Assembly (NCBI GenBank): GCA_963682055.1
Contig: OY821744.1
Span: 5,434,835 to 5,498,834 of the forward strand
Origin: Primula veris
Taxonomy: Eukaryota > Streptophyta > Magnoliopsida > Ericales > Primulaceae
Direction of reading: 5' to 3'
Length of the DNA stretch: 64,000 bases
The notes under the pieces are model-generated. The model worked only from the letters and a program-made list of their open reading frames with translations, was not told the origin of the DNA and searched no databases. The position numbers and the translations under genes were made by a program. Of the stretch, positions 12,284-30,235 are shown one piece after another. Numbering within the stretch: the first letter of the stretch is position 1; each line of letters starts with the position of its first letter.

Positions 12284-15200
12284 CTAATATGGCCCGTCTC
12301 TTTTATTAACGATGAGCGCAGTGGTCGGACTACCGGTAGTAGCACCCTGCAGATCAGAGAGAGAGAACGAACGCCAAGGGGAGACATTCCGACAAGAGGG
12401 GGATGATGATGACTCGACATTTGGTGATTTTCGACTTTGTGGATGTAACGGAGGACGAGTTAAGATAGGTGATGAGGCCCTCGAGTTACAGCTGTCACTG
12501 TTATTACCCTCGTTGCTGATGGTAGAAGCACTTCTGTCTGAATTGGTAGTTTTTTTAGATATTCCGACACTGTTATTTCTAAGTGGAAAATTGTTGTCTT
12601 TGTCCCAGAATATAGAGTGAGCAAGTAAATTCTTGCGTTTTCTTGTGATAGCATTTTCCGGTTTCGCGATTTCTTTAATGGAGGTACATGAGACTACATC
12701 TGCTAGACTTGTAAAAGACTTTGATTTTCCGCTGTAGAATTTGGAAACACCTCTCCTGAAAAGTTCAAAATGTCAGATATATAAGCAGTTTCTTATGTCA
12801 AAGAAAGAATGTATATTACATTTAAAACATGGTCAAGTGACAGTTCAGCTTTACGAACTAAAAAATGTCTATGCACAAGACCTAATATTTCCATATTTCA
12901 TATTTGACAGAATTGGTGTTTTGAGTGCTCGAGTTGATTATCAATCGTTGAGCTGCTAATAGGAAAATCTCCATCAAGGCAAAATGAATTCTATGTATGA
13001 CATCACAGAATTCGTTCTGGAACTACGAGTTTAAGTTTGTACACAATTATTTGCCATATGAAACCATGATCATGACAGAGCATAAAAATATAGAACATTG
13101 TAAAGTGACTTGTATTTGTTTGGGGGTAAGTTATGAGTCAGTCAATTTGTGATATACTATGAGTTATCCAAACAGTTGATATGAAATTAGATAGTAGAGT
13201 GGTGGTTGGTAGCTCCAATATGGTATAACGGGAATGAGACTCACAGCTTTTAGATGGACATTCTAACAATAACCACGAGAGAGGTGTATATCTTGACTGA
13301 ACTCAAACTCAATGTCTAAACATCAACACATAAAAAGCAAACAGTGTAAATACCTATTGAAAGTAAAGGTTCACAAGAAGTTAGACCGCACACATTTTCC
13401 TCTTATTTCAAAATCGAATAGCAATGGAAAACCATTTGATAGATGTGGAAACCAGACGTGCATGAAGTTACGTACAGAAAAAATAGCTAATTGATGTTCA
13501 GGATGCTAAACTTTCGGCTTGAAATAATTTAAGACTGAATTAAACATCTTTCACAATTGAGTACCTAGTCGACTTCTGTCAAACTGAATAACAGATGCTG
13601 TCACCCAGCTTGAGAAAAATACGGAAAAAAAAACAGAGATCTATTATGCACTAAAATTCAGAAAAAAGAAGGAATGAGTGGATCTCAAGGTGGAATGGAG
13701 GTGATCCTCATGAGTAAATCAAAGTACAAATACAACAAATTGTTTCAAGTCACTTTACAGCCAGTGAGCTGAATTTTATTGCTCAATTTAACAGAAGTTA
13801 AAGTCAAAAAAGATGTTTGGTTTGGTACGGAATTACTAGAAGGTTAGTATACTAGACATCAATGAGCCCGAAAAAGAAATGTCTTCACTTATTTGTTTCT
13901 TGTTTACTGTAGTCCATTTTCCTTCTCAGAACTCTCATATTGCAATTCTAGTTATTATTGTTGCATTACTTGACAATAGGTGCAATTTCAAAAAACATAA
14001 ATTACTAAAATCAAAACAAAGCTAGAAATAGAAGATGACACATTTCATATTAGGCAAAACCAAGTAATTTCACCGTAATGCTTACTAATTAATTCTAAAG
14101 AATAAATATGACCAAATAGTAAATAGACAGAAACCTAGTCAATTTCCAAATACACCTAGCAAGGCCGTTTCTAGAGTTTTGGAGACCTTAAGCCACCTTC
14201 AAAATGGGGCTTTTTTTTCTCCGTAAAAAAAAAGGTATTTAAATAGAACTTATAAGATATGATTAATAAATGGTAAAATATTAAACTAGAAAATATTATA
14301 TCCAATAAGTAGAGTACATTTGACAAAAAAAAATCAATGATACGAAGCAAATTTTTTTACAAACTTCGCATTCGACCCAAAATTATACTATGATTTTTTA
14401 AAAAGGAAATCAGGGACCAAATCTGTTATCTATTTAACAAATTAGGTCATTTCCTTTGTTCGTTAATATAGGAGACCACATAGAACCTTACATAAAATTA
14501 AAGGGTTCATTAGTGTACTAAATTCTATAATAAAATAAAAAAATAAAATCTTGTCTCCGCAAAGACTCGAACACACGTTGACTAGACTCTTTAGTAAGGA
14601 AATCAACCACTCGGCCACAGATAACTATTTATTAGAGAAAGAAAATGAATTATATATATATATATATTTATTTAATATTTTTCCAAACGGCGGCCTTGAA
14701 AATATACGTTTTTGGGGGGCTCTAGGCCCCGTACCTCTTAGGCCTAGCCCAAAATCCGCTCCTGACACCTAGTCAATTATATCCAACACAAAAATAAAAN
14801 NNNNNNNNNNNNNNNNNNNNNNNNNNNNNNNNNNNNNNNNNNNNNNNNNNNNNNNNNNNNNNNNNNNNNNNNNNNNNNNNNNNNNNNNNNNNNNNNNNNN
14901 NNNNNNNNNNNNNNNNNNNNNNNNNNNNNNNNNNNNNNNNNNNNNNNNNNNNNNNNNNNNNNNNNNNNNNNNNNNNNNNNNNNNNNNNNNNNNNNNNNNC
15001 CGAAATTTAAGCATCTTGCTATTCGACCATATATTTAATATTTTTAATTAATATTTAAGGGTAGTCTCAAATAGGGTTTTATAATATTATATTTGGATTT
15101 TTATTTCGTTGAATCATCAAATAAAATATATTAAAATAATTAATTTTTTAAAATATTTAAGTTTCTAGGGTTTCATAAGTATTATATTTGGGATTTTATT

Positions 15201-15943
15201 TTTGTTTTGGTTGGAGCGTAAAAAGATTCTAAAAATTACATGAAGGACTGTCTGGCAATTAGTCTGGTTGACCCGGTCCGGCTCTATAGCGTTAACTAAT
15301 ATCAAAACAAAGCTATATCATACTATTAATACAAGGGAACCCGATAAATCTTGAGGCTGCCCGATTTTACCCATTTTTTCCAAATAACTTAATGCAATTT
15401 ACTAATTACTCAAATAACTTAATGCAATTTAAATAAGTAAATAAATATTCCTTTTTTCCACACACATCAAATCATCTCCCAAACAAATCATCATACATGT
15501 ATTTTTATATTACTATAACAACAAAACATTATATTTTTACAATATTCATTCCATTATTTTTGCAAACTTTTTGAAAATGTTAAATTTATTTGTGCCGGAT
15601 CATGTTTATGCAACTACGTGTCACACACGCAACACGTGAGATTACTAGTATATAAATAATTATAAACGCACACATATATATAGAGAGAGATGAGACTTAT
15701 TATCACATACTTGATAGGTAAAACCTCTTCTAAAGCAGCAAAACAATCCAACGACCCTTTAAACTCGCTCTGAACCTCACCATCGCCGGAATCTTCTCCA
15801 CCGTCGTCGGAATCACTGTCTCTCCCGATCGACGACGAGCTGCTCGTCTCCTTCTCCACCTCCGCCGTTAACCGCCGATCTCCGCCGTACTCCGGTAAGA
15901 CGTGTGGGGGTATTAGGTCACCGGTGTTGAAAACGATCGACAT
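12284..15943 (-). CDS. OXS3-like: OXIDATIVE STRESS 3-like protein, two exons
   Basis: Exon 1 is 15711-15943 and exon 2 is 12284-12755 (intron 12756-15710, GT-AG, phase 2), giving about 234 residues. Exon 1 encodes MSIVFNTGDLIPP, a Ser-rich stretch SSSSSIGRDSDSDD and EVQSEFKGSLDCFAALEEVL. The junction joins directly to the family's hallmark RGVSKFYSGKSKSFTSLADV, followed by a basic patch TRKRKNLLAHSIF and a Pro/Ser-rich tail with PWRSFSLSDLQ. This order matches plant OXS3/O3L proteins, which are nuclear and linked to tolerance of heavy-metal and oxidative stress; the function here is inferred from that family. The intron is large, because a hAT element (14160-14764) and a 200-N assembly gap sit in it. 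A MITE begins immediately after the stop codon, so the last few residues (KRDGPY) may be altered from the ancestral C terminus. A GA-repeat lies just upstream of the start. Confidence 0.88.
14160..14764. mobile_element. non-autonomous hAT-like element in intron
   Basis: About 605 bp is flanked by a perfect 8-bp direct repeat, ACACCTAG, at 14152-14159 and 14765-14772, the target-site length of hAT transposons. The termini are imperfect inverted repeats: CAAGGCCGTTTCTA on the left and CAGGAGCGGATTTT read inward from the right. There is no transposase frame. On the minus strand at about 14550-14630 lies a tRNA-like segment (GTGGCCGAGTGGTTGATT, later GTTCGAGTC), perhaps captured or convergent. 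The element lies in the OXS3-like intron. Confidence 0.75.
14800..14999. other. assembly gap of 200 N
   Basis: Exactly 200 undetermined bases lie here, a length that may be a placeholder and not the true gap size. The gap is inside the OXS3-like intron, so the coding model is not affected. An open reading frame across it would be meaningless. Confidence 1.
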
Positions 15944-15979
15944 TATGTATGTATAGGTGTATAGAGAGAGATTTAGTTA

Positions 15980-15998
15980 GAGAGAGAGAGAGAGAGAG
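15980..15998. repeat. GA microsatellite in the OXS3-like leader
   Basis: A run of AG dinucleotides lies about 40-55 bp upstream of the minus-strand start codon, followed by more purine-rich sequence up to 16022. It reads CT-rich on the coding strand, as is common in plant 5' leaders and core promoters. Confidence 0.8.
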
Positions 15999-16049
15999 GG
16001 AATATAGTGAGGGAGAGAGAGAATGAGGTGTAGGACTTATCCTCTCATC

Positions 16050-18480
16050 CACTATGGACTCGGTATTAAAATATAATAGTATTGGATAAAATGTGAATTG
16101 GTATTTAAGCTATGGATTATTTCATTATAACTCCTATTTTTTTCACTTTTTATCATAATCCGCATGCACCGCTTTTCTAAGAAGCGGGGTTAGTTGTTGA
16201 AAATAGACGGAGTTTGTGAACCTAATAGATTAGATGAGATTAAACGAATTAACCAGTATTAAGAGAAAAAAGCAAAATTACGTGTTAGACGACTTGTTTT
16301 CGCACAGAACTCGTTTTGCAACTTTTAGAACATAGATATATTGTATATATTTATATGTATAGTTCACTTTTGAATTAAAATGGCTATGTATTTAGTACTT
16401 TGCGTTGGAAATTTAAATTTATTGAAAAAATTATGTGTTTGTCCGTACCTATGTATGTTAGATGATAGTTAACGGTGGAAGATTATCTGAAACGGGTCTA
16501 GACAAGAGGTTAACTTCATGCGAAAATATATTTTCAAGAAAAATATACGTATCAGATCACATTCGGTCACTTGAATTACATAGATTTTAATAAAAACGAA
16601 ATAGAACAAAATATACAGCAGTTTATAAGAACGGGGTGTAGAGGATATACGTATGTCATTTCTCGGTAGACATGGGGCTAGTTACAAAATTTAATGGATT
16701 ATGGGGTTCAAGTGAAAAAAGTTTAAAACTGGTGGGGATCACTTATTGGGATTATTTGCATCTTTACCAAGAAATATTTGTGGGATGATTAAATTAGATT
16801 ATCTTATTTCTTGCTTATCACCTGCTTGTACTCTTGTGTTCATTTGATCTAAAGCCAGTTAAAAATTAAATTTGCATTGCATATATTCTTATTTGCGCCT
16901 ATAGTTTTACCTTAAAAGTTTTAATCAGTCATTTTACTTTGGATTAAACAAATTTAGGTCCTTGGATTGGAAAAATGACATAATGTTGATCATCACTTGA
17001 TGACCGGATAAAATTCTTACATGATACTAGCTAGTAGGGCTTCAATTCATATACTCTTTCTCAGCTTTTCGCAAATTCTCCGAGAGCGAAACAAATACAA
17101 AAAGATCTAAGCATTCCGTTTTCATTTTCCATAAAGTATATTTTATCTGTTTACCAACATGTTGATTTATCAATTCAGTTACCAGCATCCTTTGCTATGA
17201 CTTACAATCATGTTAGTCGTTATAAAACACAGTAACTCAAGAGAAAGGGACCAAAATCCAAATCCATAATAAAATTTAGGAACTATAAGTGAATTAGCAT
17301 TATTAATATGAAGACCGCACTGGATTTTTACTTAATGCAATTACCTAATAAAAAAAGTGGTCAACGATTTTGTGCTCAAAAAGATAATCAGGAAAATCAA
17401 CCGGAAATCATGAAGCAGGGCAGAAAATTCAAGGAAAGTTAATAAAAAAGCAGATTCTCCTTTAATACTAAAAATTAAGTTAAAATATAGTAGTAGATTT
17501 TTAGTGGAATAATAGAAATTATTTTAGAGTGTGAACTCTTGCAAACTATGGATCCCATTGGTGTAATCCTGTAATTGGGTAACACGTGAAAACTGTAGAA
17601 GTGTCAAACGTGTATGAAAGTGGTGAGTTGCTCACCTTAAGATGTAGACACGTATTTGATACGTACTTATTTAACAAATATTTATAGTGTGACAGAGCCC
17701 AATACGATATTGATTGGTTTTGTGACTTTGGTCTGGTGGTACACAATGTTGTCTCTTTGAACAAATGAAAATTGAATCCATCTTCGATTCTCACGCTATA
17801 TGCAGAATCAAACCATTTTACTTTTTAGTTTTTACCCCACTTGTTGAGATATTTTGACAGGTTAGTTTTTTTATAATTAGCAACCTTATCTTTGAAAGTA
17901 ACCAAATCTGTGGACGCCGGCCATAAAAAATTGTTGTCGAACCCGCGGTATAATAGGGTCTAAACCACTTGTACCAACCACCTTCCTCAGCTACGGGTTT
18001 AGTTTATGTATGATGGCTTTTCCGACTTTAGTTTCTCTATAAGCAATCATAACATTAAATATGATTTTTTATTATTGTTTTGAGATCTATGAAGTATACT
18101 GTTTGTGAAATTTTTGGTAATATCTTTAAGATGGCATTTTAGAAAATCTACATGGAATTTACATACAATGATAAATAAATTAAAAGGTGTTCAATTGGAG
18201 TACGGCGATATCTGTAGTTTCCTTTAGGTAGGACAATGTCTAATGGGTGATTACATTAGGACAATGTCTAATGGGTGATTACATAACTAGGAATTTTTCT
18301 TTTTCCAATTATAATGAAACTGAATAGAACTAGAATTTCATGAATGCCACTTAATCCATGTTATATATTGAAATGAATTTGGTCTTTCAATGTATAACTA
18401 GGAATTCAGCGCAAATAGAAAGCAAATTTACAGACAAGTCTAAAGCAGACAGCAAAATATAGCACCACTTGATTAATTCT
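16050..18480. other. intergenic, no gene seen
   Basis: This stretch holds the presumed promoter of the OXS3-like gene at its left end and the 3' flank of the aleurain gene at its right. No open frame here resembles a known protein, and no structured RNA is evident. A 28-bp tandem duplication lies at 18229-18284. Confidence 0.5.
18229..18284. repeat. 28-bp exact tandem duplication
   Basis: Two identical 28-bp units (18229-18256 and 18257-18284) begin with 'taggacaatgtcta'. Identity indicates a recent slippage or repair event. No function is apparent. Confidence 0.9.
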
Positions 18481-18485
18481 TATTT

Positions 18486-18743
18486 TGTACAACCATGACG
18501 ACACAAGATTTAACGGTATAACAGCAATATTACGAAAGTTTTTACAACAGTTCCATTTAAGAAGCAATAACTTCTCGTGGTAAAACACCGTTCAGTTATT
18601 TTTGTACAACCATGAACCATGTATAAACTAAAACCTTGACGACACAAGATTTAACCATATAACAGCAATACTACGAAAGTTCATGCAACAACAGTTCCAT
18701 TTCAGAACCAACAATTTCTCATGGTAAAACAGACGTTCAGTTA
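18486..18743. repeat. tandem duplication of the aleurain 3' flank
   Basis: Two diverged copies of about 115-140 bp lie head to tail at 18486-18603 and about 18604-18743. Both contain 'gacgacacaagatttaac', 'ataacagcaata.tacgaaagtt', 'aacagttccattt' and 'gttcagttatt'. The second copy ends at the aleurain stop codon, so the unit is 3' untranslated sequence duplicated downstream. On the gene's strand this gives two versions of the same 3'-UTR segment. Confidence 0.75.
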
Positions 18744-24509
<5,766 letters not shown>

Positions 24510-24709
24510 GGTTGAATCTCTCTCTCTCTCTCTCTCTATTTCTCTCTGGAGTGGGCGAGTTAAAGCCTTAAAAAAAGAGTTATGATTGGGAAGTTTATTT
24601 AAAGACAAAAAAACAGAGGAATAATGATTTTTATTTACGGAGGAAAAGAAAAATCGTATGATTGGTGCATAGTGCATTATTGAGTCATTGACCTGACCAA
24701 CCAAGGTAA

Positions 24710-27700
24710 AGAATAAAATATAATACTACCACCGTGGACCAATTAACCATGGTTTACTAAATTATAATTTTAATCGAATTATAATATATATTAAAATTAT
24801 TAAAATAAAAAAATTTAGGTATAATTTAATGTTTGAACTACTTTATCCGTTTCTATTTAATTGTTCGTTAAAAAACTATATGCAATATTAACCGGGCAAT
24901 AACTTGTATCAAAATTGTCGGAATTAATTTTTTTAAAAAGTTGATCATATAGTTCAAATATTAAATTTAACGATTAGATTTAAAAAAAATATATCATTTC
25001 GACAATTTTGATAAAAGTTGATCATATAATCAAATGTTAAATTGCATGTAGTTTCGTATTGAACGATTAAATGGGAAATGAGTGATATGATTAACTTTTA
25101 TAAATTTTTATTACCACAATTTTGATACAACTTATTATCATATCAAAATTATACGTGGTTTCGTAATGAACATTTAATTATGAATGGATATACTATTTTT
25201 TTTTATTCACGATGCCAACTTGCCAAGGTATTAAATCGTTTCGTACAAACATTGAATTTTTTTTAGTACAAATAAGAAAATATAATAATTATTCCGTTCC
25301 AAAATATGTGTTTATATTTTTGTTTTGGGTTGTTTCATTTTAATTTTTTAATGTTTGAGAAAATAAATTTTGTTAATAAGTTTACATATATTGTACTTCT
25401 CAATTTTCTTTTACTCATACAATATACTACGTGTAAAACTAATCGGCAAATTCAAAAAATTAGTGCAAAAGTAAAGTAATTGTGAAGTTTCTTAAATTAG
25501 AGAATTCGGTGTAATGGATGTATAATTGGAACGGATCGAGTACCGTATAATTTTTAATCTATTTCTACTTCAGTATGATAATAATTATAAACAACCACTC
25601 AAAAAAACAAAATGTGTATTTGAGTATACGCATTCGTGTAGTTACTGGCTTTAGACCCGACTTCGCCACATTTCTATTCATTTTTTTTTTAATATTAACC
25701 ACAATTCTGTTCATGCAACTCTAAATGTGCGTATATTGTGGAATTAGTGTTATTAATTATTATTTTTAAAAAATTTATTCCATATCCAGATGTGATAAAT
25801 AATATTATATGGTGAAATTCAAGTTCATTTTACATTTAATCCATTATAGATTTATACTAAATCACACTCCATCCATTCTGGAATATAAGTCTAGTAAAGA
25901 TTAAGAATTTATTCAGTCCATTGTAATTATTTTAACACTAAAAGTTACACCGATGAGAAAGGATGACTTCATTTAAGTAAACATATCCATTAGATTGGAT
26001 AACTATGGTTTCACTAGAGTGAATTAGTATGGTTAGTGTGAATAACACGTCGACTAAACATGGTTTCATTATAGTGAATAACAGAGTGAACAAGTTTATT
26101 AGATATTAGAGTAAAAAAGTATGGTCTAAAGTGAACATGTTTAAATACGAATTTCGTGAGTTATTCACTCGGTTTTTATAGCTATCGGTTCAAAGAACGG
26201 AATGTTTAATGTAACAACCAAGGCTGAAGCACTGCCGGATGTAGGGGCAGGTCCAACAGGCATGAGCATATAGTCTCCAAAAAACCGATTAATTTTAAGT
26301 CCACAATTCCGTTAAAATATGAAATATATATTTAACAGTTCAAATTATTTATATAAATCTTACTTGTCTGAATGGTTGATGACTGCAACTTTGGTATTTG
26401 TTGCACGCCCAACCCAAGTTCGAATCTTGTTTATTTATTTATTTATAAACACATATTATTACAATTGAATAACCTTATAGTTTTAATTAAATTATTATTT
26501 GAGCCAGCATATTACATGAATCACAAAATACCCGATTTCTTAAAAAGTTAACATATTTGATCATTTTTAAGAAAATATCTTTTATTTTTGTTATATGAAT
26601 TTTGATTCGTTTGTATAATCACATATTTTATTACACTTAAGTTTCATAAATAAGGTATTATCCAAAAAAATCAAATAAGGTATTTTTTGGTCTCATATTA
26701 AATGTAAAAGAAAAGAATCTTTTTTTTTGAAGAATTTTTGGTCATTTATTTATAAGAATAGTGTCTTATACTTGGTAATATGACTTGTTTCCGGTTATTA
26801 CGAGAATTTTGGATAAATTTAATTGACATTGTTGTCCGGTTAAATGTCATTGCGAGTGTACATCAAAATATTAAACTAAAATAATTTTTCTAGTTTACAA
26901 CGAAAAAAAAACCCCAAATTTATGGTGATATACAACTCCTAAAACTCTAAAAACAGTACTGAGTTGAACCTATGTGGAGACCATCGGGGGCTATAACATC
27001 TCGTAACTTCAAAATTTATTATTTTTTCAATTTTGATCATGTACGTTTTTATAAAGTTTGTTAAAATTGATCATTTGGCACCTCATAATTTGTAATTTCA
27101 ATTAACACAAATTTTAATACATATTCGGCACCCCTATTTATAATCTGTGACTTCCCGCCCTTAAACACCAGAAAGGTCCATATTGAATTACTTAATTTCT
27201 CCATATTCAGAATTAATCGGATATATTGATACTATTTCAAAACAGAACAGTAAAAAATCACTCCATAGTTAAGAATATTCCGGAACCAGTACGTTATTTC
27301 GATTGTGAAAGGTTCGTTAATGGCCACTAATGTCATTATTTAACAATGCAGATATTTATATTTACTCTATGCATGATTTATAAATTGGATAGAGTTTTAA
27401 TTGTCAAATTAATATGAGCCGTATATTACAGCAGTGGGTCCATCAACTTATCGTGTGAGTTTGATTACTTGTACGTATTTTCAAGTGTTGCGTAGGCCAT
27501 GACGTGGAAAATGGTTAACCCGGTTACGCTTTTTAGGTTTTCCGTTAGTTTGTTTGTTCCCTTTTATTTTAAAAAACATATCTATGCATGACAGTGCAAT
27601 ACCGATTACTCATATTTGCTTTTAAATTATTTCAGTAGTGCTATGTACATTGCAATACCAATTAGGCAGTTATTCATGTTTTTATGTTAATTGGTCTACC

Positions 27701-28565
27701 AAACTACTTATAGTCTATGCATTTGATTTGAATAAATCTTCTAAAACTAGACGAGTTAAAAAACTCATCTCAATCGGACAACTGTGTACTTGTTTGATAA
27801 ATTAAAATCCGTACACATGTCAAATGTGTCAAATGTATAAGAAGGGCGATAAATCATTAACTTTGATTGGGTAAATTAAGCTAATTAAAGTATTAACTCT
27901 GGTCGTTAAGTTAAGTTTCTCAACAATAATGATATAAATTGATGATATAAAATATTAAACGAGGTAATATTCTTTCTTTATTGATCGGTGAATCTTTTTG
28001 ATCGGGATTACAGTTTTTATTATACTTATGTTAGGTCTGTTAATTTAATCTTAATATTGGTTTTTAACTTAGCTTTGATACTCGGTCTTTGACTTGACTT
28101 CTATCCGCGTACTTTTTAGTGAGATAAGCTCTGAAAAGTCTTTGTATTGTATTCTTTTTACTCAGATCTCATGTCATTTTTCCAGTACTGATACTTGACT
28201 ATTTATAGGCGTCCGTGCGCTATAGTATGTTGACAAGTGTCAATCCATCTGTCAACTCATGAGCTTTTTAACTGTTCGGCTTTTACTAATTTGGATTGAA
28301 TGCTAATGGATAATTACCATCATCTTTAAGTAGGGAGAATACCATTATACCCCGGACCATATTATAATTGCGTTGAATACCCGTTAATAATGAATGGGTC
28401 GGCTCATACATGAATAGATATATTCGGGTATGATTTTTATGTTTTATCAAAGGCATATGTATGTTTGTAAATATTTCAAATTACTAGACCAACAATTGTT
28501 TAAGTAGAGGAAACTATTGATTTTAGGACAACCATTGCCCTAACACGATAACTCTTTAGCCTAGG
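24710..28565. other. gene-poor, transposon-derived AT-rich DNA
   Basis: No gene is recognised. A degenerate Stowaway-like palindrome lies at 24839-25085, with recognisable 'cttgtatcaaaattgtcg' and 'gcatgtagtttcgta' arms. Around 26368-26440 a segment has a B-box-like AAGTTCGAATCTTG followed by TTTATT repeats, perhaps a tRNA-derived SINE relic. The left end presumably contains the aleurain promoter. Confidence 0.45.
24839..25085. mobile_element. degenerate Stowaway-like MITE
   Basis: An imperfect palindrome shares arms with the intact element at 23694: 'aacttgtatcaaaattgtcg' on the left and 'gcatgtagtttcgta' on the right. The terminal repeats have decayed to ACTTTATCCGTTTC and GGGAAATGAGTGAT. 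Confidence 0.5.
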
Positions 28566-29372
28566 GGTTAACGAATCGAAAGGCGTCGGAAAATAGAATA
28601 AAAAAATACATATATTTTTACGTTATTTTAGAACTACAAGTAATTTTTATTTGGTAAATAGCGGGTTTTATACGTTTTGGTACGTTCGTTTCTTTATTTT
28701 TTTGTTTTTGTATTTTGATTTCTTATTTTTGTTTGTAATTTGGTTTTTATTTATTTTTTTCCTTTTTGAAATTTTGACCAATTTAAACCAATTTTGACTT
28801 TTTTTCAAAAAACCTGCAACATAAAAGCCATACGTTCAAGTTTAAGCCTTTGGAAATTGATCTAAAAAAAATTAGAAAGGTACAAAAAAGGTGAAAATAA
28901 GAAACCAAAATACATTAAGAGAAAAAAATGAAGAAATCAAGGGACACAATAGAAAAATTAAGAAAACAGTGTAAAAAAAAAAGCCCCATAAACGAAGGTA
29001 TCAAAAGGTATAGTTTTGATTTAGTTAAGTTTGTTTTTGTAATATTTGAAGACAATATTACATTATTTTATGATCAATATTACTTTTTTTTTTGTTTATT
29101 TGTTTTGTGTGGAAATTTTATATTGAACCATAGGTTCAATAATTGATTTTGATTATAAGTTTGATTATGTTTTTTTAATGATTTTACGATTTCTTTATTT
29201 CGATGATATAACGCTTTGTCTTTTTCAAAAGTAGAAAATATAAATTTCAGAACGTCAGAAAGATAGAGCATTCGAAAACGAAGCCAACGATTCAAGCGGA
29301 ATCAAAATCGGAGCTAAAACGAAAAAGTTACGGGCTTTCGAAGTTTAACGAGAAAATCGGGAATACTGAATA

Positions 29373-29523
29373 AACGACCGATCGTCCGGACAAAAACGAC
29401 CGATCGTTTTTGGTCCAAATTCTTCCAGAGAGATCGTTATAAAAACGATCGATCGACTACAGAAAACGACCGATCGTTTTCTGAAAATGACCGGTCGAAA
29501 TGCAGAAAACGACCGATCGTTTT
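29373..29523. repeat. cluster of CGACCGATCG palindromic repeats
   Basis: Within about 150 bp the core CGACCGATCG or a one-base variant occurs six times, usually in the frame AAAACGACCGATCGTTTT, itself a near-palindrome. Clear copies lie at about 29373, 29394, 29443, 29463, 29488 (variant GACCGGTCG) and 29506. The cluster is upstream of a TATA box in the putative LTR and could be a U3 enhancer array. Confidence 0.8.
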
Positions 29524-29638
29524 CTGCAGATTTCAAAAACAACTTTTCAGCTTATTTTGAAAAATTGCTTAAAACCCTCTGGATAAAACCCTCAACCACC
29601 CACCAATGGTCACAATACACAAAACAGACCATTTGGTC

Positions 29639-29645
29639 TATAAAA
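29639..29645 (+). promoter_or_regulatory. TATA box of the putative LTR
   Basis: TATAAAA lies about 115 bp after the palindrome cluster. The position fits a core promoter in the U3 region of an LTR. Activity is not known. Confidence 0.35.
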
Positions 29646-30235
29646 ACATCTCAATCCCTCTCCAAAATATAGACACAACATCAAAAGCGATTCAAGCTCA
29701 AACAACATCAAAGACTCACAAATTAGCTTATTTAAAAGAAACAAAATAGTGAGTGTAGTTACATTATTGTAACAAATTTTGTAAAGAGTGATTTATAAAC
29801 TCATTTGTGAGCGAGTGATCGGTAGAGGCTTTGTAAGCGAGTGTTGCTTAAAAGCTCTAGGTCTTTTCATTCGGGATACTCATAGAGTGAGGGAGAGCTT
29901 AATCGGTCGATTAGCTCGATAGGATTTGTAATATCCGGAAGAAATTTTTTAGTGAAATACTCGGTAGTATCGAGGAGAGGACGTAGGCCGTTTTGCCGAA
30001 CCTCTATAAATTGCGGTGTCAATTTCTTTCCCTAAACTTTTACTTTCCGCAACTTATATTATTGCTTATTTTCTTGCTTGCGTTTAAGATTTCTTGCATT
30101 TCATTAACGTTTATTAAATGCTTAAGATTAGAATTGCGATAGTTGGGTTGTTAGTTACACTTAAGTTTAAATTAGGCGAAAAACGCTAAAAATCTTATTC
30201 ATCCTCCCTTTAAGGTTTAGCTGCACCGGGCCAAT

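Larger units (their letters stand above)
28570..30235 (+). mobile_element. relic of a copia-type LTR
   Basis: From about 28570 ('gttaacgaatcgaaaggcgtcgg') to 30235 the sequence has no coding frame but looks like a long plant copia (SIRE-like) LTR. A TATA box lies at 29639-29645 after a GC-richer block, followed by 'gtaggccgttttgccgaacc', 'aaattgcggtgtc' and 'cttattcatcctccctttaa', text typical of the 3' end of such LTRs. No gag, protease or reverse transcriptase is present nearby, so it is probably a solo or truncated LTR. The boundaries and the family name are uncertain. Confidence 0.5.

Noticed and set aside
12107..12620. Plus-strand open frames opposite the OXS3-like exon
   Set aside because: They are antisense shadows of exon 2 and the adjoining MITE; only the minus-strand frame matches a protein family and has a proper acceptor.
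14769..15014. Open reading frame across the N run
   Set aside because: Nearly all codons are undetermined bases, so it has no meaning.
26368..26440. Possible tRNA or SINE with AAGTTCGAATCTTG
   Set aside because: A B-box-like motif is present, but no acceptor stem or anticodon arm can be drawn; kept only as a note on the intergenic region.
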